From positions 37,071,323 to 37,135,322 of the forward strand of contig OX463842.1 in NCBI GenBank assembly GCA_949825065.1: a stretch of DNA of 64,000 nt, written 5' to 3'. The notes under the pieces were generated by a model that saw only the letters and a list, made by a program, of their open reading frames with translations, was not told where the DNA came from and ran no database searches. The DNA comes from Odontocerum albicorne. Lineage: Eukaryota > Arthropoda > Insecta > Trichoptera > Odontoceridae. Positions 41,451 through 51,739 of this stretch are shown here, in pieces. The translations under genes were made by a program, and so were the position numbers. Positions within the stretch are counted from its first letter, which is position 1, and every line of letters begins with the position of its first letter.

Positions 41451-42989
41451 TACTCTGTTCCACTTCGTACTCTATTCCCAATAAGACTATATACAGCATT
41501 TAGTATAAATTATAGTGTAACATGTAACTAACTCACCTGAAGAAGACACAGTGTCTCTTGAAATATGCATTGTGATATGCTAAAAATATTATGGATCAAA
41601 ATAAAGTTAAGTACTTTATTTTTATATTCCATTATACAAAATTACATTTTAATAATTTTACACACAAGATGAGTCAAATTATCCGTCACGAGTAAGGAGC
41701 ATTAACTGTTTAGATTCAGTGCAACATGTTTTCAATTTAGTTGATCACCCATGCATGTTTGCACAAGCCTCTTTTAATACAATTTTATCATAGCCCTATG
41801 GTATCTCTGGGTCTATGAACCCACATATACCATAGGGTTGAATCTTGATTTTTTTAATTTCCATTCTTCACCTTCACAACACTGGAACATCGAAAGATGT
41901 GGACAATATATTTGCAAATGAGCTTGTGAGTAATCAGACATACCTCGTTATCTCGGTATTACAGTATATCATTCTCATATTTAAACCATATTACAATCCC
42001 TAAAAAAGAAGCTAAAAAGCATACTTAAGTTCCTGTGTAAGCTCACCAAAATAACTTGGGAATGTGACGCGCAAAGACTGTTAGGTTGTTCCCATGATCA
42101 ACTACGGTTCTTATATGCTATCTACGCACATGCACTTGATAAACACGAAAATACACGAAGCGATATGCGTTGTCATAGTAACTCTAAAGTCTGCACCTAC
42201 ATTTTGGCTTCCAGTGCTAGCAAATATTTCACCTTCTGATTGAAGTCGTGAAAGGAATCTCCTTCAATAATGGATAAGGATATAGCAAATCGACCAACTG
42301 CCTATTATTACTAAAATAGGAAATCCACCGCCACTCCATCTCACATCTCATAGTCAAATTTAGAAAACTCTAGAACAAAAAGACAACAGGCCAATCGCCG
42401 ATAAATGGCGGTCCCGTTAGACGGAGTGTGATGTAAAAAAATAGGCATCTTGTGGCCGACCCGACGGTGATATTGCTTAGGTATTCTCTACCTCAGAAGA
42501 GAATACTCGAAATAAAACCCAACGTGGAGTGAGCCGCACTGCATATGATATGCACAAGTGCAGCCTAACATTGTCGCCTTTCTATGAGCCCGGGGAGATC
42601 CACACCATGGACCACATCGTACACAGCTTCCACTGTATGCGTTTTCTGCAGGCTTGTAGGCGCTATACAACCTAACACCGGACGTCGTGACTTTATTGAA
42701 GAAGACGCAATGCGTATTAGAGCCAAACGCTGAAGAAGAATTTGCCTTTATGAAATAATTTTTATGTTGAATTGCATTTTTTGAAACCAGTTTTACTACA
42801 TTTTGATAATGCTCAATTGTATTAAATGAATACGTAAAATTATAGTGATTTTAGCACTTGACGAAAAAAAAACTATAATTGACATTTTTGTGTTAATGCT
42901 TGAATAATATTTTAACTAAATTTGCTAATTGATTTGAAGATGAGTTTAATCATAATGAAAGTGTCTGCCAACAAAGTGAAATTTTCACA
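41451..42989. other. Intergenic, possible LINE relics
   Basis: A plus frame at 42007-42150 (KKKLKSILKFLCKLTKITWE, CDAQRLLGCSHDQLRFLYAI) resembles the start of a Jockey-type RT thumb region, but only weakly. The minus frame 42488-42670 is not recognised. Confidence 0.35.
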
Positions 42990-43688
42990 ACTTGTGTACG
43001 TTAAATTTACAATGCACTTAGTGCCAGGAAATACCCCTCCATACTTTTCTTTTGGTCCTCTTTTCTTTTGAAAACCCTCTTTAAGGCTCGAGGTGATGTG
43101 ATGTACACCGTGCACTAGGCGTGGAAGCCCCATAGGATCGCTCTAAGCGGTTTCCCCTGTCTCCATCCATCAGCGGGGAGCACTTCCGCCCGAAGTCAAG
43201 TGCCGTCTACCGTCTAGAGTCTGGCGGTAAACTCAACTTTCTCCGAGGATGCAGGAATTCATGAGATATTCCGAAGGATCTAGGTAAAGCGTGAAGTTAC
43301 CTTGCGAGATGTTTTGACGGAGTCTGTCGTTTCCTCTCGTAATGAATATGCTTTTGTGTTTGATGATATAATATTTATGTTTTGTAATTATAATAGGAAA
43401 TGTGTGCATTCCAAGTCTTGGGGTAAAAAAGTCGTGTCCTGAGTACAGTTGTATTGAGGTTATTTAAAAGTGTTAAATGTTTTTAAAATTAATTTTATAT
43501 GTTTTGATAGAAATGTGCGTATATTTTATAATCCCACACCACATTAAAGGGCCTGCATTAATTTAATGAATTTCATAGTTTTACAAAAAAAATATTTACT
43601 AATAAAATCGTTAAATTCGTTATCGACACATTTTTAAAGTTTCAAATAAAGATTGGGTGGGATAGGCCACTCAAAAACAGCATTATTT
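42990..43688. other. Intergenic, no gene recognised
   Basis: 43060-43290 is GC-richer. The minus frame 42912-43133 shows no domain I recognise. Confidence 0.35.
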
Positions 43689-43745
43689 ATTTCGTGTTGT
43701 TATATTTTCGTTATATGTTATACAGTATAATCTGGCGCATCAGGA
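43689..43745 (-). mobile_element. SINE1 tail fragment, minus strand
   Basis: TTCGTTATATGTTATACAGT then ATAATCTGGCGCATCAGG is the inverted SINE1 tail end. Confidence 0.55.
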
Positions 43746-43843
43746 CATAGCACAGTAAAATGACGATTCTTGGAAATTTATATCATCTCATAAAATTTGT
43801 TGCTTTTGATTTTTTAAATTAAAATAAACAATTTTAATATATT

Positions 43844-44064
43844 GTTTATAGTTAAGGCATTAACATTGTGGAGGTTTAAAGACATTGTATTATAATTTTA
43901 TCAAACACTGTTTGTTCCACTTTTTGTAACGGTATAACCCTACCGGTTTCAAGGCTTTCACCTAATCATCAGGAGAGCATAAACAAGAATCTTGTTGTCT
44001 TGAAACCGGCAGGGTTATACCGTTACAAAAAGTGGAATAAATAGTGTTCAATAAAATAAATTAC
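43844..44064. mobile_element. FB1 foldback element
   Basis: Left arm: GTTTATAGTTAAGGCATTAA, TTTGTAACGGTATAACCCTA, CCGGTTTCAAGGCTTTCACC. Right arm is the inverse: TTGAAACCGGCAGGGTTATA, CCGTTACAAAAAGTGGAATA, ending TAAATTAC. The left arm extends about 50 bp further than the right, so the foldback is asymmetric. No coding capacity. Confidence 0.88.
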
Positions 44065-44224
44065 AAAATAATTTTATCTTTTTTTTTTGTTTGTTTCTGC
44101 CAATATATAGAAAAATCGTTCAAGTTTCAAAATTCATTGTTGTTTATCAAACAAATTTGAACGTAGGGAGTCGTTTTAAGGTAATGCTGATAATGTCCAG
44201 GTTTTATGATATATTTTATTGTAT

Positions 44225-44282
44225 TAAATTTTCGTTATATATGATACAGTACAACCTGGCAGGTTTTTTACCACGTGTTAAT
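44225..44282 (-). mobile_element. SINE1 tail fragment, minus strand
   Basis: TTCGTTATATATGATACAGT, then ACAACCTGGCAGGTTTTTTA. Confidence 0.6.
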
Positions 44283-44590
44283 TTATTTTATTCCTTACCT
44301 TTCCTTCTTTCAAAATTTCATTATCTTGGTCCAACTATACTTTTCTCGTTCGTTCTTTACCATAGCTCTTACTAAGGCTTACATTATATAAAAAAATAAT
44401 CAGTCTTTCGTCACCCGTTCATTCAACATGTCTAAACCACCTCAACATGTTCTTTTTCACCCCACTCAACACATAACTTTTTTTTTCTCACATTCATCTT
44501 TGAGAAATGCATTTCTTATTCTTACATACATCAACACACCAATATTCTGCACATTTTACACATCTCGATCACATTTCCTCGACTCCTTTC
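44283..44590 (-). mobile_element. LINE-A 3' part, minus strand
   Basis: Inverted WLDQ block (TTGGTCCAACTATACTTTTC), inverted RWFRHVE block (ATGTCTAAACCACCTCAACA) and inverted CGVT..MYV block near 44520-44560. No tail at the left end; it abuts a SINE1 tail. Confidence 0.72.
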
Positions 44591-45069
44591 ATAATGATAT
44601 TTAAAAATTATATGTTTTTTGTATGAAATATTGTATTTTTTTCAAGATTCCTATGTATTTTTTCAAGAAAAATAATGACTTACTGTGAAGCCCGTCCAAG
44701 GGCGTACGAAAACAATAACTAAATATTTGTTAATTCTTGTACGTACATACTCGTAGTTAATAATCTTGTATTTAAAGTCTGAATATTTCTTTGTTCACAA
44801 GAAAATTTGGTAAAAATCCGTTTGGATTATTTTTGTAATTTTTCCCGATTGGACTCAGAATCCATTTTAATATTTACGTCAGCTCGTCTTAAAACTTTTG
44901 AGAAAGCATCATACAGTTTCCTATATCTAAATACTGTTGTAGGTCTATACAGTTTTCTTCTTCAAAGTTCGTACTTAGTCTTGATTTGGCCCTTGTCTAA
45001 AATCTGTCCGATTTCTTCCTTCAGGCCATTTTGTTTCTTGGAAAACTTTAATGAGCGACAAAAACAATA
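44591..45069. other. Intergenic, no gene seen
   Basis: The plus frame 44807-45070 (87 codons) has no recognisable motif. TACTCGTA lies at 44748-44755. Confidence 0.35.
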
Positions 45070-45200
45070 ACTACGTACATACATACATACCATCAATCCG
45101 TCTGCTTGACAGGGAAAACAGAGCTCCAGACTTTGCCCTTTCTACATCCTTCACATACGAGTCCTCTGACTTTAATATTTTCTTCTTTCAAAATATTATC

Positions 45201-45480
45201 GTTTATAGTTAAGACATTAACGTTGTGGAGGTTTAAAGACATTGTAATTTATTTTATCAAACACTGTTTATTCCATTTTTTTGAAACGGTATAACTCTAC
45301 CAGTTTCAAGGCTTTCACCTCATCTTCAGGGGAGCACAAACAAGTCTTGTTTGTGCTCCCCTGAAGATAAAAACTAAACTCGCCAGGTTAAAAAAAAAAA
45401 AGATGAGGAGAAAGCCTTGAAACCGGTAGGGTTATACCGTTACAAAAATGGAAATAAACAGTGTTTGATAAAATAAATTA
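45201..45480. mobile_element. FB1 foldback inside LINE-A
   Basis: Flanked by CAAAATATTATC on both sides (45189-45200 and 45481-45492), a possible 12-bp target duplication. The left arm starts GTTTATAGTTAAGACATTAA; arms meet at the perfect hairpin GGGAGCACAAACAAG/CTTGTTTGTGCTCCC (about 45332-45362). A 50-bp segment (AACTAAACTCGCCAGG plus an A-run) interrupts the right arm. It divides a LINE-A whose two halves resume in register. Confidence 0.9.
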
Positions 45481-45492
45481 CAAAATATTATC

Positions 45493-45500
45493 TACGAGTA
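45493..45500. other. TACGAGTA, candidate excision footprint in LINE-A
   Basis: Sister LINE-A copies read ATTATTCACTTGATC; this copy reads ATTATCTACGAGTATTTGATC. Removing TACGAG makes the lengths equal. Confidence 0.65.
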
Positions 45501-45564
45501 TTTGATCAGTCCAAACTTTCCTTGGTTTTCCTCTCTCAAGCCTTCCCCTCACATTTTTACTATG

Positions 45565-45572
45565 TACGAGTA
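45565..45572. other. TACGAGTA, candidate excision footprint in LINE-A
   Basis: The sister copy at the left end of the window reads TTGCACTATATATTTGTTTT; this one reads TTTTACTATGTACGAGTATT. Removing TACGAG gives ACTATGTATTTG, one base from the consensus. Confidence 0.7.
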
Positions 45573-46030
45573 TTTGTTTTGCTAGTATTTTTTCATTCAT
45601 TCGTTCCACATGCCCAAACCATCTCAGTGTTCTTCTTCATCTTACTCAACGCATCAGCCTTAAGTTCACAATATCCCTTATCACTTCTTTTTATATTCTG
45701 TCTTATATAGTCACCCCGTGTATTCTTCTCGGTGCACGCATTTCTACAGCATATATTCGGCTCTTATCAGTCTCTTTCCACGTCCACGTTTTTCTCGTAT
45801 AAAACAAAGTTGACACCAAAATTCTGTAGTAGACTATCTTAGCAAAATTTAATACTGTCCAATTCGAGTATATTTGTTTTAGTACTCTGTTGAATGGACT
45901 TTGTTTCCTATCGATACACGCAGTTTGATATCCCTTGTAACTCTTCCATTATCTAAGGAAATACTAATCAAATAGCAGAATTCCTCAACTTTTACCATCT
46001 TTTGATTGTACATTCATAGATTGCATTTAC

Positions 46031-46851
46031 TTTTCCTTTCCTAGCTAAATATTTATTTTCAGTGTATATGTGTACTCTGAATATAATATAATAATACTCT
46101 GAATTGCAACAAATCTGTTATACTCTCATTTATTTTTTGTATGTGTTTCTGAAAAAAAAATCAATTCATTTATTGTAATAAAACTACATACCTAATACGG
46201 TACTACCGAGATTTTTTTTCTTTGACAACATAATGTATTTCAAAAATTATTTCGGCATTAATACCAAATTATACGTTGTACTAATATTGATTTTTTAACG
46301 TAAGCTTACGTTTTCCAAGTCTTTCTTCCCAGTATTTTGTGTGACATGAAAATGAATAAATAAACATCTTTTTAGATTTAACCGAATATTCGATAGAAAT
46401 GTACCAAATCTTATACGTGCAAAATGGCATTGAAGTCGTGTAAATTTTGAACGTTTGTTCTCATCCTCCTTATGTACATTGCTAACAAGGAGAGTCACTC
46501 GAATCCAGGGTATTTTCGTCGACAATGGTTTTCCCATCTTGCCTAGTCCCATTCTTGATCCCAATATTTACGGCGTCTCTGAATAGTCCCCTCACCCTCT
46601 TCTGGCACCATTGTTGTTGACACAAAAGAAGTGCAATTTGTATCACACTCCTTACGCGTGTGTCAGGGAATATACTCGTATAGGATGAGTTGATTTCTAC
46701 ATCCAAACAAATGTAAATCTTTCACCTGCGAATGTATTATTCTTATTGATTATTTAAATAACTACTGACTCGTCCATATACTTTTCGAACGATATGTTTT
46801 ATTAATGTTTGTGATCTTTGAACTTTTTTATTATTGAAAAGGGTTAGGTAC
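46031..46851. other. Intergenic, no gene recognised
   Basis: The minus frames 46295-46564 and 46482-46706 overlap in different frames and contain a protein-like patch (GLFRDAVNIGIKNGTRQDGK), but I cannot assign it. Confidence 0.35.
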
Positions 46852-47045
46852 TTACTACATACATACCATCACGCCATTACTCTGACACGGTAGGCAGAAA
46901 GGACAGAGCATCACAGGTTCCTATCTCAACCCATACCTTTCAAACTTTCTACATCCATACATCAACTTGTTATGTTTACTTTTTTCGAAAATAGAATTCA
47001 TTGATCCAACCATGCTTTCATTAGTCTTCCTCTACCATGTCTTCC
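46852..47045 (-). mobile_element. LINE-A 3' end, minus strand
   Basis: Tail TACTACATACATACCATCAC, then inverted AYRVREMA, EEVERYG-like and WLDQ (TTGATCCAACCATGCTTTCA) blocks. Truncated at both ends. Confidence 0.75.
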
Positions 47046-47308
47046 AATCGAATTTTATCTAAGGTTACTGACTCCCTCGGATTGAATAATAATTGTGAAT
47101 CTTTTTCAGTTTCTATATGAGTGGTTGTATTATAGAGAATGTGTTGCCACTGGAGAATTAGTCATTTTGAGCAGTTCACCGCATCATCACTACGTGACGT
47201 CGCGCTCATAAAAAAACTAAAAATAAAGAAGATTTCGATCTTCTAGTGAGATTGCGCTGGGTGGACACTTCTTTTGTACCCCATGGCAGCGTGTGTGTTG
47301 GTGAGATC

Positions 47309-47430
47309 GAACTGAATTCTATTATTGTGAACTGTATTATTGTGAACTGTATTATTGCGAACTGTATTATTGTGAACTGTATTATTGTGAACTGTATTAT
47401 TGTGAACTGTAATATTGTGAATATGAACTG
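47309..47430. repeat. 15-bp minisatellite, about 8 units
   Basis: Unit ACTGTATTATTGTGA. The period is a multiple of 3, so the plus frame reads a repeated IIVNC pentapeptide (61 codons, 47246-47431). Not evidence of a gene. Confidence 0.92.
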
Positions 47431-47716
47431 AGCTGTATTATTGTCATTTATTAAAAATACTGATTATGGAGTAAGAATAACAGGTTTATATATGGAATGC
47501 TGTATGCATATAGACGATATGGGTGTGTTTACAGAAGATGGGGTAAATATACCATGTATAAACTCTTACAAGAAAAGTGTGTGAAATGTGTGAATCAATT
47601 GAGCTGATTATGGTTATTGAACCTTTAAACCTATGGGTACTGAGAGAGGAAATTATAGTGCGTTTATGAAATAAAAGTGAAAAAACGAAACATTAGAGCT
47701 AGCCGAGAAAATTTTA

Positions 47717-48244
47717 TGAAGTGTCTTTCAAATTGAGCGGTTTTTTTAATTCAAATTTTTTAAATTCTTGAATAAAATACACAATTTTCTTTGATTTAAA
47801 AAATCTTTTTATTGGTCGTTGAAGCATAATGTGTGATATTTAAACACAAAAACCAATATCCGCCAAATGTCCACCTCTTGCAGCTCCACAGATGTCCACT
47901 TTTTTGTCAAAATTTTCGACGACATTTTGGCATAATTGCGGTTTTAACTCACCAATAACGCGAATAATTTCGTCCGCTCAGGAATTGATTGGGGGTCATT
48001 TTTATAGACCTGACTTTTCATGTAACCCCAGAGAAAATAGTCCAACGGTGTCAGATCACATATACATACATTAATACATAAATTAATTCAACAATTTGAA
48101 CGCGTTGTTGTATTGTATACGACTCCGTTTTTATAAATGTCATACATTACACTTCTCAAATGTCACAAGACCCAGTCAAGTTCACGACGCCATCTGTGTT
48201 TTATCCAAGAATTAAAAAAAACGCTCAATTTGAAAGACGCTTTA
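47717..48244 (-). mobile_element. Mariner-like deletion derivative (528 bp)
   Basis: Terminal inverted repeats GAAGTGTCTTTCAAATTGAG then CGG at left, with inverse CGCTCAATTTGAAAGACGCT at right, flanked by TA at 47715-47716 and 48245-48246. The minus strand keeps only the C-terminal end of a transposase: CDLTPLDYFLWGYMKSQVYK-like block, ERTKLFALL, and a final RGGHLADI-like region. This C-terminal pattern is typical of one insect Tc1/mariner group. The catalytic Asp in DLTPLD-type context remains; the rest is deleted. Confidence 0.85.
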
Positions 48245-48264
48245 TAATATTTTGGAAGAATATT

Positions 48265-48689
48265 CACATCGAATGGTCATGCGAAGTGCGATATTGAAAG
48301 ATGAGTAGCAGTAAGCAATAGAGTAAATTGTGGGCTATATAATGTGTAAACCAACCAGGGAATATCAAAATAAGCATAGCTGGCTGCTCATAATGGAATA
48401 TCAGTCCCAATATTAGGATATGTAATTGAAACTTAGACGTGGCAAAAAAGTAAGATAAATGCGGTAGAAATTAAAGCGTTGCCTAGAATGTCTGAAAAAA
48501 CAGTGTATCACAGAATAATAAATTAGAACATTATGAAAATACGTGATTTAAAGAATGAGCAATGCTTAAGATAAAGAAATGAACATTGAGATTCTTCGGC
48601 CACGTTAAAATAATGAATGCCATAATATGGTATGTGTATAGAAGAAGTAAAGATGTGAGAAGTTTGGAAATACCTAGAAAAACGTCTCC
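48265..48689 (+). mobile_element. LINE-B 3' part, before SINE insertion
   Basis: Blocks: CEVRY-type start (GTCATGCGAAGTGCGATATT), AGCWLLIMEYQSQY-like patch, EIKALPRMSE, LRFFGHVKIMNAIIWY. The copy continues after the SINE1 at 48690-48904. Confidence 0.75.
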
Positions 48690-48904
48690 TCACGCGGAGG
48701 TTGCGGGTTCGAATCCCGATGGAACCCAGACTTTTTTAAAAAGGTTTCTGTCTAATTTTCACTTAAATCCTCTTTAACACCTTTCTGGTTGATTAGAAAA
48801 GATTACCACATGGCAATAAACCCGTCAGGTTGTACTGTATACAACGAAAGGTTGCACTGTATACAACGGTTGTACTGTATACAACTGTAATATAATACAA
48901 AAAC
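48690..48904 (+). mobile_element. SINE1 inserted in LINE-B, with expanded tail
   Basis: GCGGAGGTTGCGGGTTCGAA, TTCTGTCTAATTTTCACTTA, TGGCAATAAACCCGTCAGGT. The tail unit TTGTACTGTATACAACGAAA is present three times (48835-48885). The two sides of the LINE-B KTSHDKINQIL block resume across it; AAAAACGT at left and AAAAACATGT at right may be the target duplication. Confidence 0.87.
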
Positions 48905-49240
48905 ATGTCACGACAAAATTAATCAAATTCTGAAAGAGCAAAGAGGGAAAAGCCTTTATAATAGGAAAGTATGCCTGGCAAGGTGTATATGGACGTAGCA
49001 GAAGCGAATTTTGTATGCCAGGTAATAATAATAATAAAATGAAAATATATATAGCGCCATTTAGAGAGCAAACTCTCCTCAAAGGCGTTCTTACTTTGAA
49101 TTCGAATCCACTATTATTAACAAAGAAAACAAATCACGTCTGGCAGCTATGGCATTGCCCGAGCAACATACGAGTAGAATGAAAAGGAGATCTGTTATCT
49201 CTGCCTACCTTAATAGGATCATGACCTGGTGATGATAATT
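48905..49240 (+). mobile_element. LINE-B 3' part, after SINE insertion
   Basis: GTCACGACAAAATTAATCAA, TATGGACGTAGCAGAAGCGA, then an insert of about 150 bp (49021-49178, including repeat H), then TCTCTGCCTACCTTAATAGG and a GATGATAATTATGATG tail. Confidence 0.75.
49055..49125 (+). repeat. Repeat H copy inside LINE-B
   Basis: GCGCCATTTAGAGAGCAAAC then TCTCCTCAAAGGCGTTCTT matches 20930-21010. Confidence 0.5.
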
Positions 49241-50514
49241 ATGATGTAATCTTTGATTTTCTTTAACAGTATTTATTGGTGATGATGAACAAAATTTACT
49301 AAAAAATATATGATTTATATTTTGAATGAAATTGTGACTAAATTCACATCCCTTAAAATAAGCAAACTAACCCTATTTTAAACAAATTATTTTCAATACA
49401 TAATGAACATTTTTCAGGTGTAAGAAACTCAAAATGATGTAAGTACGTTTTTTTTATTTCATTTATTTCCTTCCCTCCTTAACCACTTCATTTATCAGAA
49501 ACTTGGCGGATTATAAGGTTTGTCAAAATGTATTGCATTTTTTTATTATTATTATTATTTTTATTATTTTAATCTTAGGATAAACTTATTAGTCTTTGGA
49601 TTAACTCCGACTTTCATGACTCGACATTTTTCTTTACACTAAGTTTGTTGACGCCATGGTCTAGTGGCAAGCATCGTTGCTAGCACCCAGTCGTCACGTG
49701 TTATTTCTCGGTGTCGTTTTATGACTGGCTTTACTTTCAGGCTGTTTTTCATCAATCCACAATTTTGTTTGACCGCTCAGTATCTTTCTAATGGAGCCAA
49801 ATAAGTATGTCTAATAAAGCCATACATATGTATTCATTTATTATTTGTGTTTTTTCATTATGCTTAAAGCATTATTTAAAAATTAATGCATTGATTTACT
49901 TTAAAAGCTATTTTTATTTTTTTTATTTCCGGATTTTAAAATATTAATGTGTATAGTAAACACTATAAATGTACGTGTCGAGTTTTATCATTTAATTTTT
50001 CCAAATGATTTATCAATATTTTACTCTTTATTAAGGTTTTGATTTATATTATTGTGTTTTTTCATGTGTAATTGGGTGAATGAATTGTTCGACTATTTTT
50101 TGTTTTTACTTTTCCTTAACGGGTTTTTTGTGTATGTTGTTATTTTATGAGAATCCTTTCATGTGCGGGATGCAGCCCTGGGCCTTGGTTTGCTGTGTGC
50201 TTGTCTATATGGTAGTATTTGTCTACTTCTGATTGTAGCTTTATGTGAGTCATGTCAGGGTTTGTACTTTGTAACGTCTTTGTTTTGTTTTGGTGCGCCC
50301 TATTTCAAATCAACATTTTAACTTAGATATGTTTTGTTTTAATGGTCGATGTTGATTTTAAATTATAAGAAAATAAATAAATGATATTTTTGGAGTGTTC
50401 TTGGAAGGACTGGTGTAACAAAACTATCCTACAAGATATAGTTTTTTTTACAATTGGATAAATGCTCAACTATTCATATCAGTATGTTTTCAAATATTCC
50501 ATAATCACCGTTAT
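49241..50514. other. AT-rich intergenic, no gene seen
   Basis: An isolated A-box-like GCCATGGTCTAGTGGCAAGC at 49654 may be another tRNA-derived relic. Bases 50150-50390 look like a LINE 3' UTR ending in (AAAT)n, but nothing coding remains. Confidence 0.35.
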
Positions 50515-50720
50515 CATCTTAATCATCACGCCATGCCCCTATTGGTGTAAGCAGAAAGAACAGATCTTTATTTCATTATATCCCGACACACATCGTTTAC
50601 TTCTACCACGTCCATACACCTCGTCATACATACTCTAGTATTGTAAAATTCTTTTATTAGGTCGGACTACGTTTGTTTAAGTCTTTCCAAACTTCTTTCA
50701 CCTTCTATAATGCTCGTATA
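50515..50720 (-). mobile_element. LINE-B 3' end, minus strand
   Basis: Tail TCATCTTAATCATCACGCCA, CCCCTATTGGTGTAAGCAGA, then inverted VYGRGRSK and KTWHDQ (TTAGGTCGGACTACGTTTGT) patches. Confidence 0.78.
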
Positions 50721-51067
50721 GATTATTTTTTATAATCTTTAATATTGTAATTTATTATTTCTACATGGTCGAACCATATCAATGCTTCTCTGTAGGAAAA
50801 TCGGCTCGCTAAACTGCGCTATATAAAATTTACTTTTATTGTTATTATTATAAGCACAGCATCTTTTTTCGGAGCAATGCCCAACTCTTTACGTATGTGT
50901 GTCTTCAAACCTGCCCTTTTTAAACAATGATGTATCGTTATTTTAAAACAAGTTTTAACTAGCATTTTTTTAATGAAAATTACGTATAGAATATCGATTT
51001 TAATCCAACTTGTAATGAAGTATTTATTCAGAATACTTCAAATCAATAATGTGTATTTCTATATTTA
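50721..51067. other. Intergenic, no gene seen
   Basis: Nothing recognisable was found. Confidence 0.35.
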
Positions 51068-51242
51068 ACTGTATTACACTTTCTTTTACAGTACGGTCTG
51101 TTGGGGTTATTTCCATGTGGCAATCTCTTTCAATCATACAAAATTTTTACGGAGTCCTTAAGTGAAAACAAAACTAAAAGTTTTTTGGTTCAAACAAGAA
51201 TCGAACTCGCAACCTCCGGAGTAAGAGACAGGCATCTTTCAT
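51068..51242 (-). mobile_element. SINE1 copy, minus strand
   Basis: Inverted tail TGTATTACACTTTCTTTTAC, inverted body CTTAAGTGAAAACAAAACTA, and inverted B box AAGAATCGAACTCGCAACCT. Confidence 0.85.
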
Positions 51243-51739
51243 ATAAAAAAATCAATGTTGATTTAATAGATATTATTTTAGAGAACAAAGTCGAAACTTG
51301 TAGTCTGCACCCTAACTAGCTATTTTTAAGTGTTGGACAGGTCATTTGTTAGCTGCATAAAATTCTTCTCGGTTAATGTAGAATATACGGACCCTTTGTT
51401 TTAGAATGACATGCGTTTGTAGCATCGGACCCTAGGGGCCGGTCACTGTTTCATCCTTGCTGAATTTATGCCCCAAGCAACGACAGACGACAATGTGACT
51501 CTATGCGCACCATTGTAAATATTTCATGGTTTGAAGCAAACAGGAAATTTTGGAAAAAAACTTATATGTATAAACAGTACAGCTTTCATGAAGCTTTATA
51601 ATGTAAATCAGTTATAATTTTTCATGTAAATGAAATTCGAGATACTGAAATGTATACTGCAAGTAGGTATACTAAATAAATGCGATATAAAAGTGAACAA
51701 ATAACAATTGGAGCTAGAATGGTACCTTGACTGAATGGT
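51243..51739. other. Intergenic, no gene seen
   Basis: Nothing recognisable was found. Confidence 0.35.

Larger units (their letters stand above)
45070..46030 (-). mobile_element. LINE-A 3' part, minus strand, split by FB1
   Basis: One of the longest LINE-A copies. Left to right, inverted: the tail TACATACATACATACCATCA, the AYPDRE/EEAKD blocks to about 45190, then FB1, then WLDQ (TTGATCAGTCCAAACTTTCC), RLTKQ, RWFGHVE (ATGCCCAAACCATCTCAGTG), MYGSETW-like (45780-45830) and FCYLG..FSD (45900-46010). The catalytic domain is absent. Two TACGAGTA sites interrupt otherwise alignable sequence. Confidence 0.85.

Noticed and set aside
47246..47431. Repeat protein with IIVNC pentapeptides
   Set aside because: The 15-bp minisatellite has a period divisible by 3, which keeps any frame open; there is no other gene evidence.
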